Source: Choristoneura fumiferana
Taxonomy: Eukaryota > Arthropoda > Insecta > Lepidoptera > Tortricidae
Assembly: GCF_025370935.1 (NCBI RefSeq)
Contig: NC_133486.1
Coordinates: 1,365,006-1,429,005, forward strand
Direction of reading: 5' to 3'
DNA: 64,000 nt
This document shows, one piece after another, positions 33,501 through 44,207 of the stretch; positions within the stretch are counted from its first letter, which is position 1; each line of letters begins with the position of its first letter. The notes under the pieces were generated by a model that had not been told where the DNA came from, did not search any database, and was given only the letters and a program-made list of their open reading frames with translations. A program made the position numbers and the translations under genes.

Positions 33501-33845
33501 GAAACATGATTTAATTAATTTAATTCAAATTTCTTGCTTTAACGCTGTTTTCTACGACGTTTCGCTTGTGCGGGGACATTAAAAATTCTTATTAAAAATG
33601 TTAAATAAAAAATATGTATACATAAAAATAATTATACAAATCGGGCTACAAATTGTTTAAGTTGACAGTAAACATACACACATAAAAATACGTTCAAGCA
33701 AAAATAAAAACTCCTCCATTTTTGAGGTCTGTTAAAAAGAGAGAAGTTGGAAGAAGAAAATAACTAAAAATGAGCTAGAAACATCGGGATTTATAGAGTT
33801 TTTAAATTATTATTCGTTATACTTTTAATACCAAACATCGCTTAC

Positions 33846-35472
33846 CTTTCTCAACATGGTAGTCCTGAGGCTCCTCCTTTTTGTGGTCACTGGAAGCCGT
33901 AAGAGCGTCGGTAACAGCATTACTGTTGCTTGTTTCAGCATCTGCTGATGGACCAGTGGTCCCATAATCTTCACTACCAGCAGCCGTAGTTTTATAATCT
34001 ACATCACTTGCCGTAGTTTTATCTTCCTCACCGCTGGCTGTAGTCTTGTAATCTGCACTAGCAGTTGTTTTATAGTCTTCTGTGGTTCCTGTATTAGTAT
34101 AGACATCTAGCGCAGCCGTGGTTAATTTCTTTGCTGCTTTGTCTTCAACTGTTTCGGCTACATGTGAATCTGGAGCTACTGTAGTTGATTTTAGTTTACG
34201 CTTGCGTTTGTTTTTTAGTTTAGGGAAGAATAACACTGGTTTACCTTCACATATATCAGTTGGTTTGCTTAATGATATAAGTAACGGGTCATCAGCTTGT
34301 ACTGCACTTTCAGTGGTAGTTAATGAGTATCTAGAGGAGAAACGCCGCGTTGTCTCTGGACTTTGGTTTGCTATTGTAGCCGCAACAGTCGTTTCACTTT
34401 CGTTCTCATCAATTACATATAGATTTGGGTTTCTGAACACGGAAAGTTTTCCGGGTTCCATATACTTTATTTTTCTAACTTTCTTTGATGTAGGTCTAGG
34501 TGTGACTGTTGGTGATGTTGTAGTGGTAGATTTCCCTACTCTTATGTTGTATTTATCCCTCCAAGAACCGCTTTCTTCGTACTCTTCATAGTCAGGGGGA
34601 GTCATTTTGTTTCGCCGTCTATTGCGATCTGCGTATTTGTCCGTTTTCGTTTTGAACTGTATGAGTTCTCTTTCATGTTCTTCTTGATCTAATTCGTCTT
34701 CTTTTACTTTCTCAGATATGATCCTTTGTTCTTGTGCATGCCGTTCTTTCAATTCATCAACACTATCAAGAATAATTTTCTTTTTAGCTTCATTTTCCAA
34801 TCGTTCCTCTTCCGATATTTCAGGTTTTTTAGGTTGTTCATGTTGGGTTGGGCTTTCTTCATATTCTACGTCATCTTCGTATTTGTGAACCTTAGGTTTT
34901 TCTTTCGGTTTCTCATCATCTGCTTTTCCATCATAATCATCATCTTTTGGTGCTTCTGTACTTGTTGTAGCTTCTTCTTCTCTTGCACTTTCTTTGTACT
35001 CTTCTTCACCTCGCTTAACTGGTCTAGAATTGTTAATAGCATCCGCCAAAGATGGGCGCTCTTGCGTAAGTATATCTAAAACTCCATCGATGTCCGTTAA
35101 ATTATCCAAATTTTTCGGAACTTTTTCTATTTCTACTTCATTCACAGGCCTATGGAGATCCGACCATTCTCGTTTCTCAAAATAGTCTTCACCACCATCG
35201 CTATCACCTTGTCCTTTTTCATAGTAATCATCACCTTCTGGCGCTGCTACCGCTCTTAAAAGGAAATTAAGTGGGGGTGCTAGTCGTTTTTTTACTTTTG
35301 CTTTTGGATTAACATCTATAAACTCGCCTAGTTGTTCGCCATGTTTGTTTTTAAATGGTACCCAGTCGGGATAGAACTCCAGAACTTCACGTTTGGTTAC
35401 GTTATTATTGTCACTGACACCTACGCTGGCGGCGGCGCAGGCGTGGAAAAAGAGAAGCGCTGCGGCTAGCAT
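33846..35472 (-). CDS. Secreted acidic Thr-rich protein with His-rich C-terminal part, exon 1
   Basis: First coding exon, 542 codons plus one base (phase 1). It ends at the donor GAGAAAG/gtaagc. The start is the first ATG after the core promoter and gives a signal peptide (MLAAALLFFHACAAAS, cleavage near residues 14-16). The mature part is polar and probably disordered. Possible basic processing sites are KR at 27-28, KKR at 61-63 and KR at 153-154. Sequons are N24, N124, N147 and N357. An acidic, Thr-rich stretch covers about 155-215, a likely charged coiled coil about 219-275, and a basic KNKRKRKLK run lies near 421-429. Degenerate DYKTTAS repeats occupy about 466-505. C408 is the only cysteine outside the signal peptide, so internal disulfides are unlikely. 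Without splicing the frame would stop nine codons later, at 33817. It looks like the predicted histidine-rich secreted proteins of insects; I infer an extracellular or matrix product of unknown function. Exon identity is strong, function is not. Confidence 0.9.
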
Positions 35473-35499
35473 TGTGTCTGGTTGAACGGATCGCGGCGA

Positions 35500-35538
35500 A
35501 CTGACTGTTTGCTTTCACGGTTGGTAATTTTATTTATA
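35500..35538 (-). promoter_or_regulatory. TATA box and arthropod initiator of the His-rich protein gene
   Basis: Reading the minus strand, TATAAATA lies at 35538-35531. It is followed by overlapping initiator matches ACAGT (35508-35504) and TCAGT (35504-35500), about 32-36 bases from the first T of the TATA box to the presumed start. This is the normal insect spacing. The 5' UTR would be about 30 bases before the ATG at 35472, with no intervening ATG. The call rests on motifs and spacing only. Confidence 0.6.
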
Positions 35539-35852
35539 TTGTTTGGGTTTCAATTGAGCGCGGTGCCGGCTGCGCCTGCGGCTAGCTGCTGTGGATGAGA
35601 CGATTACATTTGATGCGTTCTCATTGCGTTGAGTCGAATGAAATTATTTAAATTAGCAGTGACAGTTAAAAGTAAAACATATTATATTTTGTATTTTATT
35701 TATTTTTGTTGTTTGGCACCGATTGATTTGTAATTTTTAGCATTTCTTCATTGTTGAAATTCGCAACCTGATATAATATTATTTCGACTTTCTTTAGTTT
35801 ATTTTTAAAATCACTTATAATATACCCTTTTATCAATTGGGTATAAGTTTAA

Positions 35853-36155
35853 CACGTTCGCCCCGGCAACGACCCATTAAGCTCTTACGCTATGTCTACG
35901 CATATCACAACGTCTGTGATCAAAAATGTTTACTCCTATGTGAATGTGACACGCATGTGTGTCAAAAAAATTCGTACCTCCTAAAGGCTGGCATAGCGTA
36001 AGGGCTTAGCGGAACGTTGCCGGAGCCGAATGTGACGATCCGCCAAGCTCTTACGCTATCCCTACGCATATCCCACAGCAGTCACAAATACGTGTCACTG
36101 GTATAGGAGTAAGAACTAAAAAGTCACAGACGTTGTGTCACTGGGGCCGAATGTG
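35853..36155. mobile_element. TTAA-flanked MITE (piggyBac-like), upstream of the promoter
   Basis: Flanked by TTAA at 35849-35852 and 36156-36159. The ends are inverted: CACGTTCGCCCC at the left and GGGGCCGAATGTG at the right. Length is 303 bp with no coding capacity. The interior repeats the segment AGCTCTTACGCTAT with following CTACGCATATC twice directly and once inverted (around 35878, 35990 and 36049). TTAA duplication is the piggyBac hallmark; the family is not identified. Confidence 0.75.
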
Positions 36156-36159
36156 TTAA

Positions 36160-36730
36160 CAAGGAAGATTTTCTTTAATTAAGGTATAACGTCGCATTTC
36201 TATATCTGTTTATTCTGTATTCCGAAATTTTTATGTGTTCTATTTAGCTATAATAAAAAAAAAATTAAGTTGACATAAAATACATTTTACTACATTGAGG
36301 ATGTCTAATCACAAAAAAAGGAACATGGCTTTGCTTCTTATAGGAGCAATCGAGCAAGCGAATTCCCTAATGAAAAGCGATCACCGCACCGCCACCCGAT
36401 AATCAGAAACCAAGTCCGTGCTTTAAGGGATACCAATATGGTGATTAAAGGTTAACAGAAAGGGAAATATTGAAAGGCAAACTTATCCAGCACATCAACC
36501 ATACGCATTTATATTACTATAACTAAGTTAAATATTACATGTTATATTATAATTCATACTTTATTCCTGAAGGATCCGAAGTAATAGTTTATTTTTATAG
36601 TGTCTTATCCATATTATGCTACTGCCACTGATCGACAAGAAGCCGTGAAATCTAAATCGTTCCACCGCCGACTCCTGCGCCGGGCAGTGTCCACAATATT
36701 TTCAATTAAGTGTTGCACCTCTAGAAGCTA
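36160..36730. other. Unassigned 5' flanking DNA
   Basis: Upstream of the promoter MITE. No exon or transcription unit recognised. Confidence 0.5.
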
Positions 36731-36888
36731 CTCTGCTATAACTCAGCTAGAGAGCGTACTCCTACCTTAAAGGCCGGCAACGCACTTGTGACTCTTCTGG
36801 TGTTGCAGGTGTCCATGGGCGACGGTAATCGCTTACCATCAGGCGATCCGCCTGCTCGTTTGCCCCCTATACAATAATAAAAAAAAAA
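36731..36888 (+). mobile_element. LINE family C, 3' tail
   Basis: CTCCTACCTTAAAGGCCGGC, GTTGCAGGTGTCCATGGGCG, CCGCCTGCTCGTTTGCCC and an A run. Confidence 0.72.
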
Positions 36889-37812
36889 CTTATTAATTTT
36901 ACAATGTTTATTTGTTTGTTTAGCTTAAATTTTACAATTGAAGAAACACCCAGTTCCTGTGGCCGGATTGATTTGAAATTTGGTAAACATGTGTGTAGAT
37001 ACAATACAGTCTTTGCAATAAACGTGTAAAAAAATCTTAATAACCGTACAGTTCAAATCAGGAAGTCGAGTATGCAGAAGAACTGTTGAGAACCAAAAAG
37101 CTAATTCACCAATTTCACTTTCACGCAGCGGGTCGTACGCCCGTCTATGTTACCTTTTATAAAAAATTTCGGAATATTAAATGAATTATACTTAGTTAAA
37201 ATTGCACAATTATAATCTTACTAAATAAATATTCGTGGAAACAGCTGAGCAGAGTGAGGCGAGGCAAATGAAGCGTTTCACAAATACAAATAATTTATTT
37301 GTCAAACATAGGTTTAAAGGAGTTGGTACATTAATCATAGACTTGTATCGCTATGCTGCGCCCGAGGGCATACAAATATAAATGTCTTGTAGGTAGGCAC
37401 ATCCAGTCATGCAGTAAACTAAATAAAGTCTAAAAAGTTGCCAAACTATCACGCATATATTCCTCCATTTAATAGTAGATAGGCCTTATCTATCTTATAG
37501 ACCTTATATTCTTCGGAAGTTTATTGAAGATCTTTGATGTCATGCCGAACCTACGCTTTTAGCAAGTAATGCTGTTTTGTATGGTATTTTGTTAATTTAA
37601 CCTTTTTGGCGAGCACTTTTAAAAACAGGAAATTGATTCCTATTACATTTTACGTACTTAAGTTGATATTTCGAAAATGTATATGCAGGTCAGGGTTAGT
37701 ATTAAATATGATTTTATTAGGATTTCTATTATTTAAAACATGAATATAAATAGATTACTTGCAAATTCATTCAATTTGACAAATATTTGATAAAAATAAA
37801 AAACACATAAAA
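36889..37812. other. Unassigned intergenic DNA
   Basis: AT-rich, without recognisable coding or element ends. Confidence 0.5.
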
Positions 37813-38195
37813 TTAACTAAAACGGGCTTCCTCTTCCAAAGGCAGCGCAGCGCGGGGCATTGTGCCTAAGACGCTAGCGGCGTTGCCTCGTTGCACTGCA
37901 AGGCTCAGTCTTTGGGCGAAGAAAAAGCCTGCTCTTTGGTCGCCAGATATGCCGATTAGTTTGTCCGACAGGGTTAGTATTCGTAACTTAATAAAATGAG
38001 GTCTACATGAGTCAGTGGACGAAATACCACAAATCGCACGAATACATTTCTTCTGACCTTTGAAAACCATATCTCTGTTCGAGGAGTTACCCCAGAATAT
38101 AACGCCATATTTTAGTGTGGAAGATACATAAGCATGATACGCTGTAAGCACAGCAGGGCGATTCACTATTTTACTTAAGTTATACAAAGCATAAG
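37813..38195 (-). pseudogene. Jockey-like LINE reverse-transcriptase fragment with foreign end
   Basis: Minus frame YHAYVSSTLKYGVIFWGNSS, VFKGQKKCIRAICG, LRILTLSDKL is the C-terminal thumb of jockey-like RT. It continues into GDQRAGFFFAQRLSLAVQRG, NAASVLGTMPR, which belongs to a separate repeat also seen at 32880-33000. Confidence 0.65.
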
Positions 38196-38479
38196 AGTAT
38201 CTGTTATGCTTCTTGCAAATTATTTCAGTTTGATTTGTTTGTTTGTTTATACTCTTTATTGTACAAAAAGGTTACATAACGTGGAAACGCAGGTTTAAGG
38301 GAATTGGCAGCTCGCGTTTAAAGTAACTCGATCAAAAGGGAAGGAAACATTCAACAGGTCAAATGAAGTTAAAAACTAACTTTCGGACTATCCGATCGTC
38401 AAAGTTAAAGTATAAAAGACAATCCAAATATCAATTTTAGGGTTGATTCCAGCGATTCAATTATTAACAAATTATTTTA

Positions 38480-38746
38480 GGTGGTAGGACCTTGTGCAAG
38501 GTCCGCCCGGATTGCTACCACCATCTTGCTCGCTAATCCTGCCGTGAAGCAGCAGTGCTTGCACTGTTGTGTTTCGGCGTGGAGAGTAAGACAGCCGGTG
38601 AAATTACTGGCACTTGAGGTATCCCATCTTAGGCCTCTTGGTTGGCAACGCATCTGCAATACCCTTGGTGTTGCAGGTGTTTATGGGCGGTGTTGAACTC
38701 TTACCATCAGGAGACCCGTTTGCCATCCAGTCGAATAAAAAAAAAA
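38480..38746 (+). mobile_element. Element family B, complete
   Basis: Starts exactly at GGTGGTAGGACC, like the other complete copies, and ends in an A run. The 5' 43 bases fold: GGTGGTAG with CTACCACC, enclosing GGACCTT with AAGGTCC. An open frame of about 70 codons runs through it. Confidence 0.82.
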
Positions 38747-38854
38747 TGTCCCTGTCCTGTGTCTACTAGATAGCCGGGAAGCTGTCACAGAATCCTCGAC
38801 CATGTCAGCAAAAATGTGCCCACGTAAATCAAACAAAATAAACGAGTCATCATC

Positions 38855-39005
38855 ATCATCATCAGCCTACAGCAGTCCACTGCTGGATATAGGCCTCTTC
38901 CATGGCACGCCACAACACTCTGTCTTTAGCTCCTCGTGTCTCTAAAGGTCATCCGTCCACCTTTCCTCGAGACGCAGGAGTAATGTTGCCCAACCCATTA
39001 CTTAC
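38855..39005 (-). mobile_element. RTE-like LINE 3' tail
   Basis: CATCATCATCATCAGCC, GCAGTCCACTGCTGGATATAG, CCACTTTCC-like inverse tail. Confidence 0.55.
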
Positions 39006-39343
39006 TTAAAACGGAGCGTTTGTTTCACCGCGTTCCGACCGCCAGTCTGCACTCCCAAGGCCATCGAAACCGTGTACTGTAGTAATATCAACAGAACCGA
39101 TTCGCGCATCTAAGTAACAAGGGTCAACGGCCTTAAGCAGTTGCATCGCTTTCGTAGCATCAGCAGGCCATAGGTTAGTCTTTGTGAAATTAATACAATT
39201 TTCCTCTGTAATTTTGTGCCTATTTGTGGGCTTTTGCATGCAATAAGTATTCCATTTCATTTCATTTATTTATTGCATAACACAATACAAACATGGATGG
39301 ATTTATAAATAGACAGGTATAATAAATACATATTCCATACATT

Positions 39344-39394
39344 TGCCCCGATATCGATATCAATATCGGATCGGATAATCTGATAACGCTCTAA
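39344..39394. mobile_element. Half copy of the MITE at 27347
   Basis: GCCCCGATATCGATATC through ATCGGATCGGATAATCTGAT and CGCTCTAA match the right half of 27347-27453. Confidence 0.55.
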
Positions 39395-39483
39395 CGCTTC
39401 GTGGTCATCCATAAATATGTCACACAATTATTATTGAGGACAGGCGATTTGCGACACAGAAACAAAACAATGTCTATGTGTAA

Positions 39484-39811
39484 GATTCCAAGAAACCAAT
39501 CTTAATTTGATTGCTTAGTAACGATGTCTCTTGTCCGGGTGAGCGGTTAGTTCCAATGGAGTGCCGAAAAAAGTTTCTCGATGAGGGCTACGGCATAGAT
39601 GTCGCTAGCGTCACTGCTTAAGTGACTAAGTAAGAAACAAACAAGCTGAGATATGAGGTGCATAGGGGAAATTCGTGTCGGTACCGTTGACCATCAGTGG
39701 TGTAGCGGTATAGCACGCGGTACGGATTACCGAGGACCTTGGTTCGATTCCCAGTGATGGTCTTATTTTTCTGTTTTTTCTGTGCATCTTTATTTCAGTT
39801 TGTATTTTCAA
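39484..39811 (+). mobile_element. SINE family F, long copy
   Basis: Reads GTCTCTTGTCCGGGTGAGCG, TAAGTGACTAAGTAAG, then a 74-nt cloverleaf at 39689-39762 and the tail CATCTTTATTTCAGTTTG. Plus orientation. Confidence 0.75.
39689..39762 (+). other. tRNA-like cloverleaf inside SINE family F
   Basis: Same as 61604-61677, with one mismatch in the T stem (CTTGG opposite CCCAG). The acceptor arm is perfect. Confidence 0.65.
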
Positions 39812-39844
39812 AACAATGTCTATTTTTATAGCGATGGGTGTGAC

Positions 39845-39956
39845 AAAGGAGCTGCTGGGCACAGGTTATAGAAAAACTTAGAGGTGCGAGACCCGGATTT
39901 GAACCCCCGATCTTCTGCTTGAGAGGCCATAGGTCAAACCACTAGGCCAATTCGGC
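39845..39956 (-). mobile_element. SINE family A, 5' half
   Basis: GCTGCTGGGCACAGGTTATAG then GATTTGAACCCCCGATC, CTTGAGAGGCC, GGTCAAACCACTAGGCC. An internal deletion joins tail and head. Confidence 0.65.
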
Positions 39957-40059
39957 TGTTATCGACTAATTATCGCACCACATCAATATACACTTGGCAA
40001 TTACTTATTTATATTTAATAATTTTCTCTTATCTATATAGAACCGTCTTATATAAGTTA

Positions 40060-40260
40060 TGTTTTCTTTACCAGGGAAGACAAAACTTATAAAAATTATC
40101 CAGGGATTAACCCTAGATATTTGTAACAGGCCGAGGCGGAGATGGCGAGATGACCTGGACGCGGAACTGAGTGAGTGGCCAAATATAGCTCTGGATAGGG
40201 AGATGTGGAAGTCAAGAGGAGAGGCTTTTGCCCAGCAGTGGGACACAGTTATAGGCTAAA
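40060..40260 (+). pseudogene. RTE-like LINE, C-terminal end
   Basis: In-frame RPRRRWRDDLDAELSEWPNI, ALDREMWKSRGEAFAQQW ends at TAA before an AT-rich tail. 5'-truncated. Confidence 0.68.
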
Positions 40261-40639
40261 TATAATAATAATATAATAATCATTTGTAACAAATAGATAG
40301 AGTTAGTAACAAAGCACTTATAAAACTATGTTAATATTAAATGGGGACCTAAACTACTACTTATATTCTACAAAAATTAAATTCGGTGTATGGGCGGAGA
40401 ATATCCGAATCCCACCTCTCTTCTATAATTCTCAGGATGCTCCCCTCATCACCACGGATGCCGTATTCTTCTGTACTATGGCATAAAAGTCCTCAACGCT
40501 AGCATCGGCAAACATTCCAGAGACGCTGCAGAATGGAGGAAGCCCAACAACATATATATAGCTTGATAGTTTTGAACATTTTCATATAGGTGGACATAAT
40601 AATTATTACTACTACTACTGAATGAATAAAACAAATGAA

Positions 40640-40838
40640 TGAATGGTTCTCGAATGGCGTCCGCGGACCGGGAGACGAGCTGTCGTTAGGCCTCCAACAA
40701 GATGGAGCGACGACTTGGTTAAGATCGCGGGATCGCGGTGGATGCGGAAAGCACAAGACCGGTCTGAGTGGAGAGCCTTGGGGGAGGCCTATGTCCAGCA
40801 GTGGACGTCTTTCGGCTGACATGATGATGATGATGATG
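40640..40838 (+). pseudogene. RTE-like LINE, C-terminal fragment and tail
   Basis: RPPTRWSDDLVKIAG, RWMRKAQDRSEWRALGEA, YVQQWTSFG then stop and (GAT)n. Confidence 0.68.
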
Positions 40839-41482
40839 AATAAAACAAATTTGTCTAGGGATAATAAGTACCCCTAGTAATAAGTACCAATAAGTGTGTA
40901 TTTTATATACCGGAAAAAAAGTCCGAACCCGACCATATAACCTCAAGGAAAACAAAGAAAATCCATCGACCTTTGTCACTCAGTTCTTACGTTTATCTTT
41001 TTGTCTCTCTTCTTCCTAATGAGCTGCCATGAAAAGGTAAACATTTATAACTACGAACGAGAAACGTGCCCTTACAGGATTAATTACTTCGTACCTCCAA
41101 CAATATAAAAGTTTTTAGTTTTTTGATTTTAGAAACCTGTAGATTAGTTTCTAGAGAAGATGAATTCTACTTATATTCTAACTATTATAAATGCGAATGT
41201 AATGTATGTTTTTTCAATTTCACGCTTTAATAATTCAACTGATCGTGATGAAATTTGGCTTGGAGATAGTTAGTAATTCACCTGCCAAGTCTTGGAATAA
41301 GCAAGCAAAGCCAAGGCTAAGAACTATATAATGCATCATTTTGCCCGACACATGATTTTGTCGAGAATGCCCGACAAAGCATTAAGTACTTATATGTCGT
41401 ATAATAAAATTGAAATTAAATCAATTAATAAAATCAAATAAAACTAAACAAAACTCTGTCATTAAATTAACAAAATAGATAT
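40839..41482. other. Unassigned intergenic DNA
   Basis: No recognised feature. Confidence 0.5.
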
Positions 41483-41823
41483 ATACCGGGCGTGGCAAAT
41501 AATTTAAACATAGATCGTGCTCGTCAAACTGAACAACATTAGTTCAGCGAGTTTTAAAAATAATGGAGTCTTTAGATTTTTCCTTTTTCATACAAATTTA
41601 ATACTGTAATCAGTGTACGCCATCCTAGAACCTAACTGACGTCGCCTGTCACGCTAAAAACATCAAGCATTTTGCTTTACTTGCTTCTTCGAATAAACTT
41701 TAAAGTGTAATAAAAATTAAAAAACTAATTATTTTTAAAAGTTGCTGAACTAATGTTGTTCAGCTTGACGCGTACGATCTATGTTTTAATTATTTGCTTA
41801 TATTACAGGCCACACCCGATATA
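41483..41823. mobile_element. Inverted-repeat element, CCGGGTGTGGCC type
   Basis: Ends ATACCGGGCGTGGC and GGCCACACCCGATAT. Subterminal ACATAGATCGT, TGAACAACATTAG are inverted as CTAATGTTGTTCA, CGATCTATGT. A partial relative is at 5419-5480. Confidence 0.55.
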
Positions 41824-41854
41824 CCTAATTAAAAAGAATAAAAAATAATAAACT

Positions 41855-41960
41855 AACCTAAAAATCCCCCACTTGCATCGTGCCCGGTTCAAAAGTCCCC
41901 ATTATACTGGCTGCGTTGCCCCTCTGTACAGCAATGGACACCTGTTGAACCAGCCACGAT
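41855..41960 (-). repeat. Fragment of the QRGNAAS repeat
   Basis: Inverse of GACTTTTGAACCGGGCACGA and the GCAGCCAGTATAATG segment. Its counterpart on the other strand is at 60740-60825. Confidence 0.4.
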
Positions 41961-42264
41961 CCTGACCGGAGATCGCACCCCCATCTCTGAGACGACGTCC
42001 CAAGTCTCTTAACAAATAACGGGCCTTCGAACACCAGAGCCCCGCTGTCACAGCAACCGGCACTTAATTATATTGTTATTATTTCGGACATAGTGCTAAA
42101 GTTCAATCACCCCGTACTTCTGTTACGCACGGATGCCCAAACTTTATTTAAAAAAATTGATTATCGAAAAACAATACAATACAATGGCTCTTTATTGTAC
42201 ACCACAGATAGTAAGCGATACAGAAAACAGGTACACAGGAAGAAAATGACAAGGTAAACAATTG

Positions 42265-42435
42265 TTCATCATCATCATCATCATCAGCCTATAGCAGTCC
42301 ATTGCTGGACAAAGGCCAGCTGTCAAGGGCAGACCCCTTGAGGGGAGGTTTGACCTTAAAGGAGGCCTAGTAGGTTATTTCTGAGCAAAACAATAAAACG
42401 TTTTAACAATAAAAAAAAAAAAAAAAAAAAATAAC
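42265..42435. repeat. LINE tail and A-rich 3' end
   Basis: CATCATCATCATCAGCC with CAGTCCATTGCTGGACAAAGG (inverse tail) is followed by AGGAGGCCTAGTAGGTTATT, AATAAAACG and a 22-base A run at 42411-42432. Probably two abutting elements. Confidence 0.45.
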
Positions 42436-42489
42436 AGGCCTAGTTTGACAAATAGAAAGTATACTACTTAAGGATCTCAGCGTAGTAGG

Positions 42490-42830
42490 TTCAAGAGATT
42501 TTTATGAGAGGTCGGATCTGATCATACGGTCTCCCTGGCCTACACTTCCCTGGAGTCGGAGAGAAGAACCCGGAGCGAAGAGGGCTGGCCACAGCAGGGG
42601 GGCCTGGGCCAGCAGAGCGGTCGTCGGTGCCGAGGACAGAAGGGGCCTTAGGGCGGCAGGACGAACGGCCTGGACAGGGTTCCACGCCGGAACGTTCAGG
42701 GTCTTGGACAAGCCAGGAAAAATGTGTAGTGCTCCGGACGTTAAGGCCGTCAGGGCTTGGTGTCAAGGCTTGGGCGTAAATTAGCCGTCTGCGCCATGAA
42801 AGTTGTAGCCGTACGGAACTACCCAAGTCT
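42490..42830. other. GC-rich unclassified segment
   Basis: About 340 bp clearly richer in G and C than its neighbours. Two minus frames (42826-42491 and 42711-42502) are open, but neither shows a domain. It lies just after a long A run (42411-42432). It may be the 5' UTR or ORF1 of a retroelement; identity unknown. Confidence 0.4.
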
Positions 42831-42896
42831 TGGGCTTATGGAGCTTGTTCAGTGTAAGAGGTGCTGTTGAATGTGAGTGTTGAACTTTATTAAATA

Positions 42897-43130
42897 TCAT
42901 CATCATCATCTCCCACTGTTGGGCACATGCCTCCTCTCAGAACAAGAGGGCTTGGGCCATAGTTCCCACGCTGGCCCAGTGCGGATTGGAAACTTCACAC
43001 GCACCATTGAATTCCTTCGCAGGTTTGTGCAGGTTTCCTCACCATGTTTTCCTTCACCTCAAAGCTCGTGGCAAACTTGCCAACCTCTGCTTGAGAGGCG
43101 ATAGGTCAAACCACTAGGCCACCACGGCTT
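42897..43130 (-). mobile_element. SINE family A, internally deleted
   Basis: From CATCATCATCATC to CCACTAGGCCACCACGGC; the B-box region is deleted between CTCGTGGCAAAC and CTCTGCTTGAG. Confidence 0.75.
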
Positions 43131-43139
43131 CTCTAAGCC

Positions 43140-43380
43140 ACCACAGCTTCTCAAATATATGGGTCAAATATTGGCATAGCCATGCAAGGCCATTGCGCCC
43201 TGTCCTCGGCTAGACGCACCGAGCTTCTACCAGCAGCCTTTCGCAGATCGTCACTCCACCTGCCCGGGGGGCGTTCGGGGGAAAACTATTGTCGCCTATT
43301 GACTATTGCCTAAGGCCGCCAACCTTATCGCCTAAGGGCGATCTCTTCCAGGCAACCTTTTTACAGAAAGAAGTAAGAAC
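43140..43380 (-). repeat. LINE fragments (two tails)
   Basis: GCACCGAGCTTCTACCAGCAG, GATCGTCACTCCACCTGCC (RT C-terminus in inverse), then AAGGCCGCCAACCTTATCGC, GGGCGATCTCTTCCAGGCAAC, inverse of the tail at 33340. Confidence 0.45.
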
Positions 43381-43548
43381 TAGATTACAGGTGGAAAGCC
43401 CAACTGCTTTAATTTTTTAAAATAAAAATAGAAAAAATGTCTATTAGTCTAGAACTCTGATAAGGATCTTATTTAATTCAACATTAGCTAGTCGGGACCC
43501 ATTTAAGGTCACACTGTGCCGCGGCACACCGGTTGAAAACCTCGGCCC

Positions 43549-43617
43549 ACACACAGACAGACGGACAGACATGGCGAAACTATATGGGTTCCTAGTTGAC
43601 TACGGAACTCTGAAAAG
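43549..43617 (+). repeat. Dispersed repeat R3, 3' fragment
   Basis: CACACAGACAGACGGACAG, ACATGGCGAAACTATATGGG, TTGACTACGGAACTC. Confidence 0.5.
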
Positions 43618-43624
43618 AAAGTCA

Positions 43625-43835
43625 TTATTATCATCATCATCTGCTGGAAGACATCCATTGCTGTATATAGGCCTCCCCCTTAGAACGCCGCAATGAACGA
43701 CAACTCGCCACTGCATCCTCATGCACGATGTCGTCAGTCCACCTAGTGGGAGGCCTACCCACGCTTCGTCTTCCGGTTCGTGCCACTCAAGGACTTTTCT
43801 CCCCCAACGGTTCTTCGAGTGATGTGGCCCATATC
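43625..43835 (-). pseudogene. RTE-like LINE, C-terminal fragment and tail
   Basis: Minus strand: a GATGATGAT tail, preceded by a broken frame with RKVLEWHEP, RWTDDIV-like pieces from GGACTTTTCTCCCCCAACGG. Confidence 0.55.
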
Positions 43836-44207
43836 TATATAAATAAAAATTAATCGTAAAATGTGCTGCTAAGCGCAAAACTCGGGAATCAACTGTACAA
43901 GTATATTTCGTTCACATGTAACACCGATGTCATAATATTTATTACGAATGCAGCCCTAATTAACCATTCGCGGAAGCACCAAAAAAATCGCAAGTAAACC
44001 GTAAGTATACAATATAAAAAGTTAACAAACCAGAAAACTGTAAATAGATATTGAATAGTCAATAACTGTGCAAAATCGGCAGATTAAATGCAACATCGGG
44101 TGTTGCGACGTCCGAGACGCATTGCGACACGCGTTGCATCCGACACGGCCTTCTGTGTCGTACGGCGATGGCGGCTGCCACACAAACTTGGGACGTTAAT
44201 ATAAGTT

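Larger units (their letters stand above)
10845..33845 (-). other. Intron 1 of the His-rich protein gene (23.0 kb)
   Basis: Bounded by the donor gtaagc of exon 1 and the acceptor tgtgcag of exon 2. It contains no supported host gene. Its content is mobile elements (listed separately) and unclassified AT-rich DNA. The junction is inferred from phase and splice consensus; an unseen short exon inside it is possible. Confidence 0.65.

Noticed and set aside
34118..35079. Plus-strand frames of 117-157 codons opposite exon 1
   Set aside because: Shadows of the acidic, low-complexity exon on the minus strand; no start context, domain or promoter.
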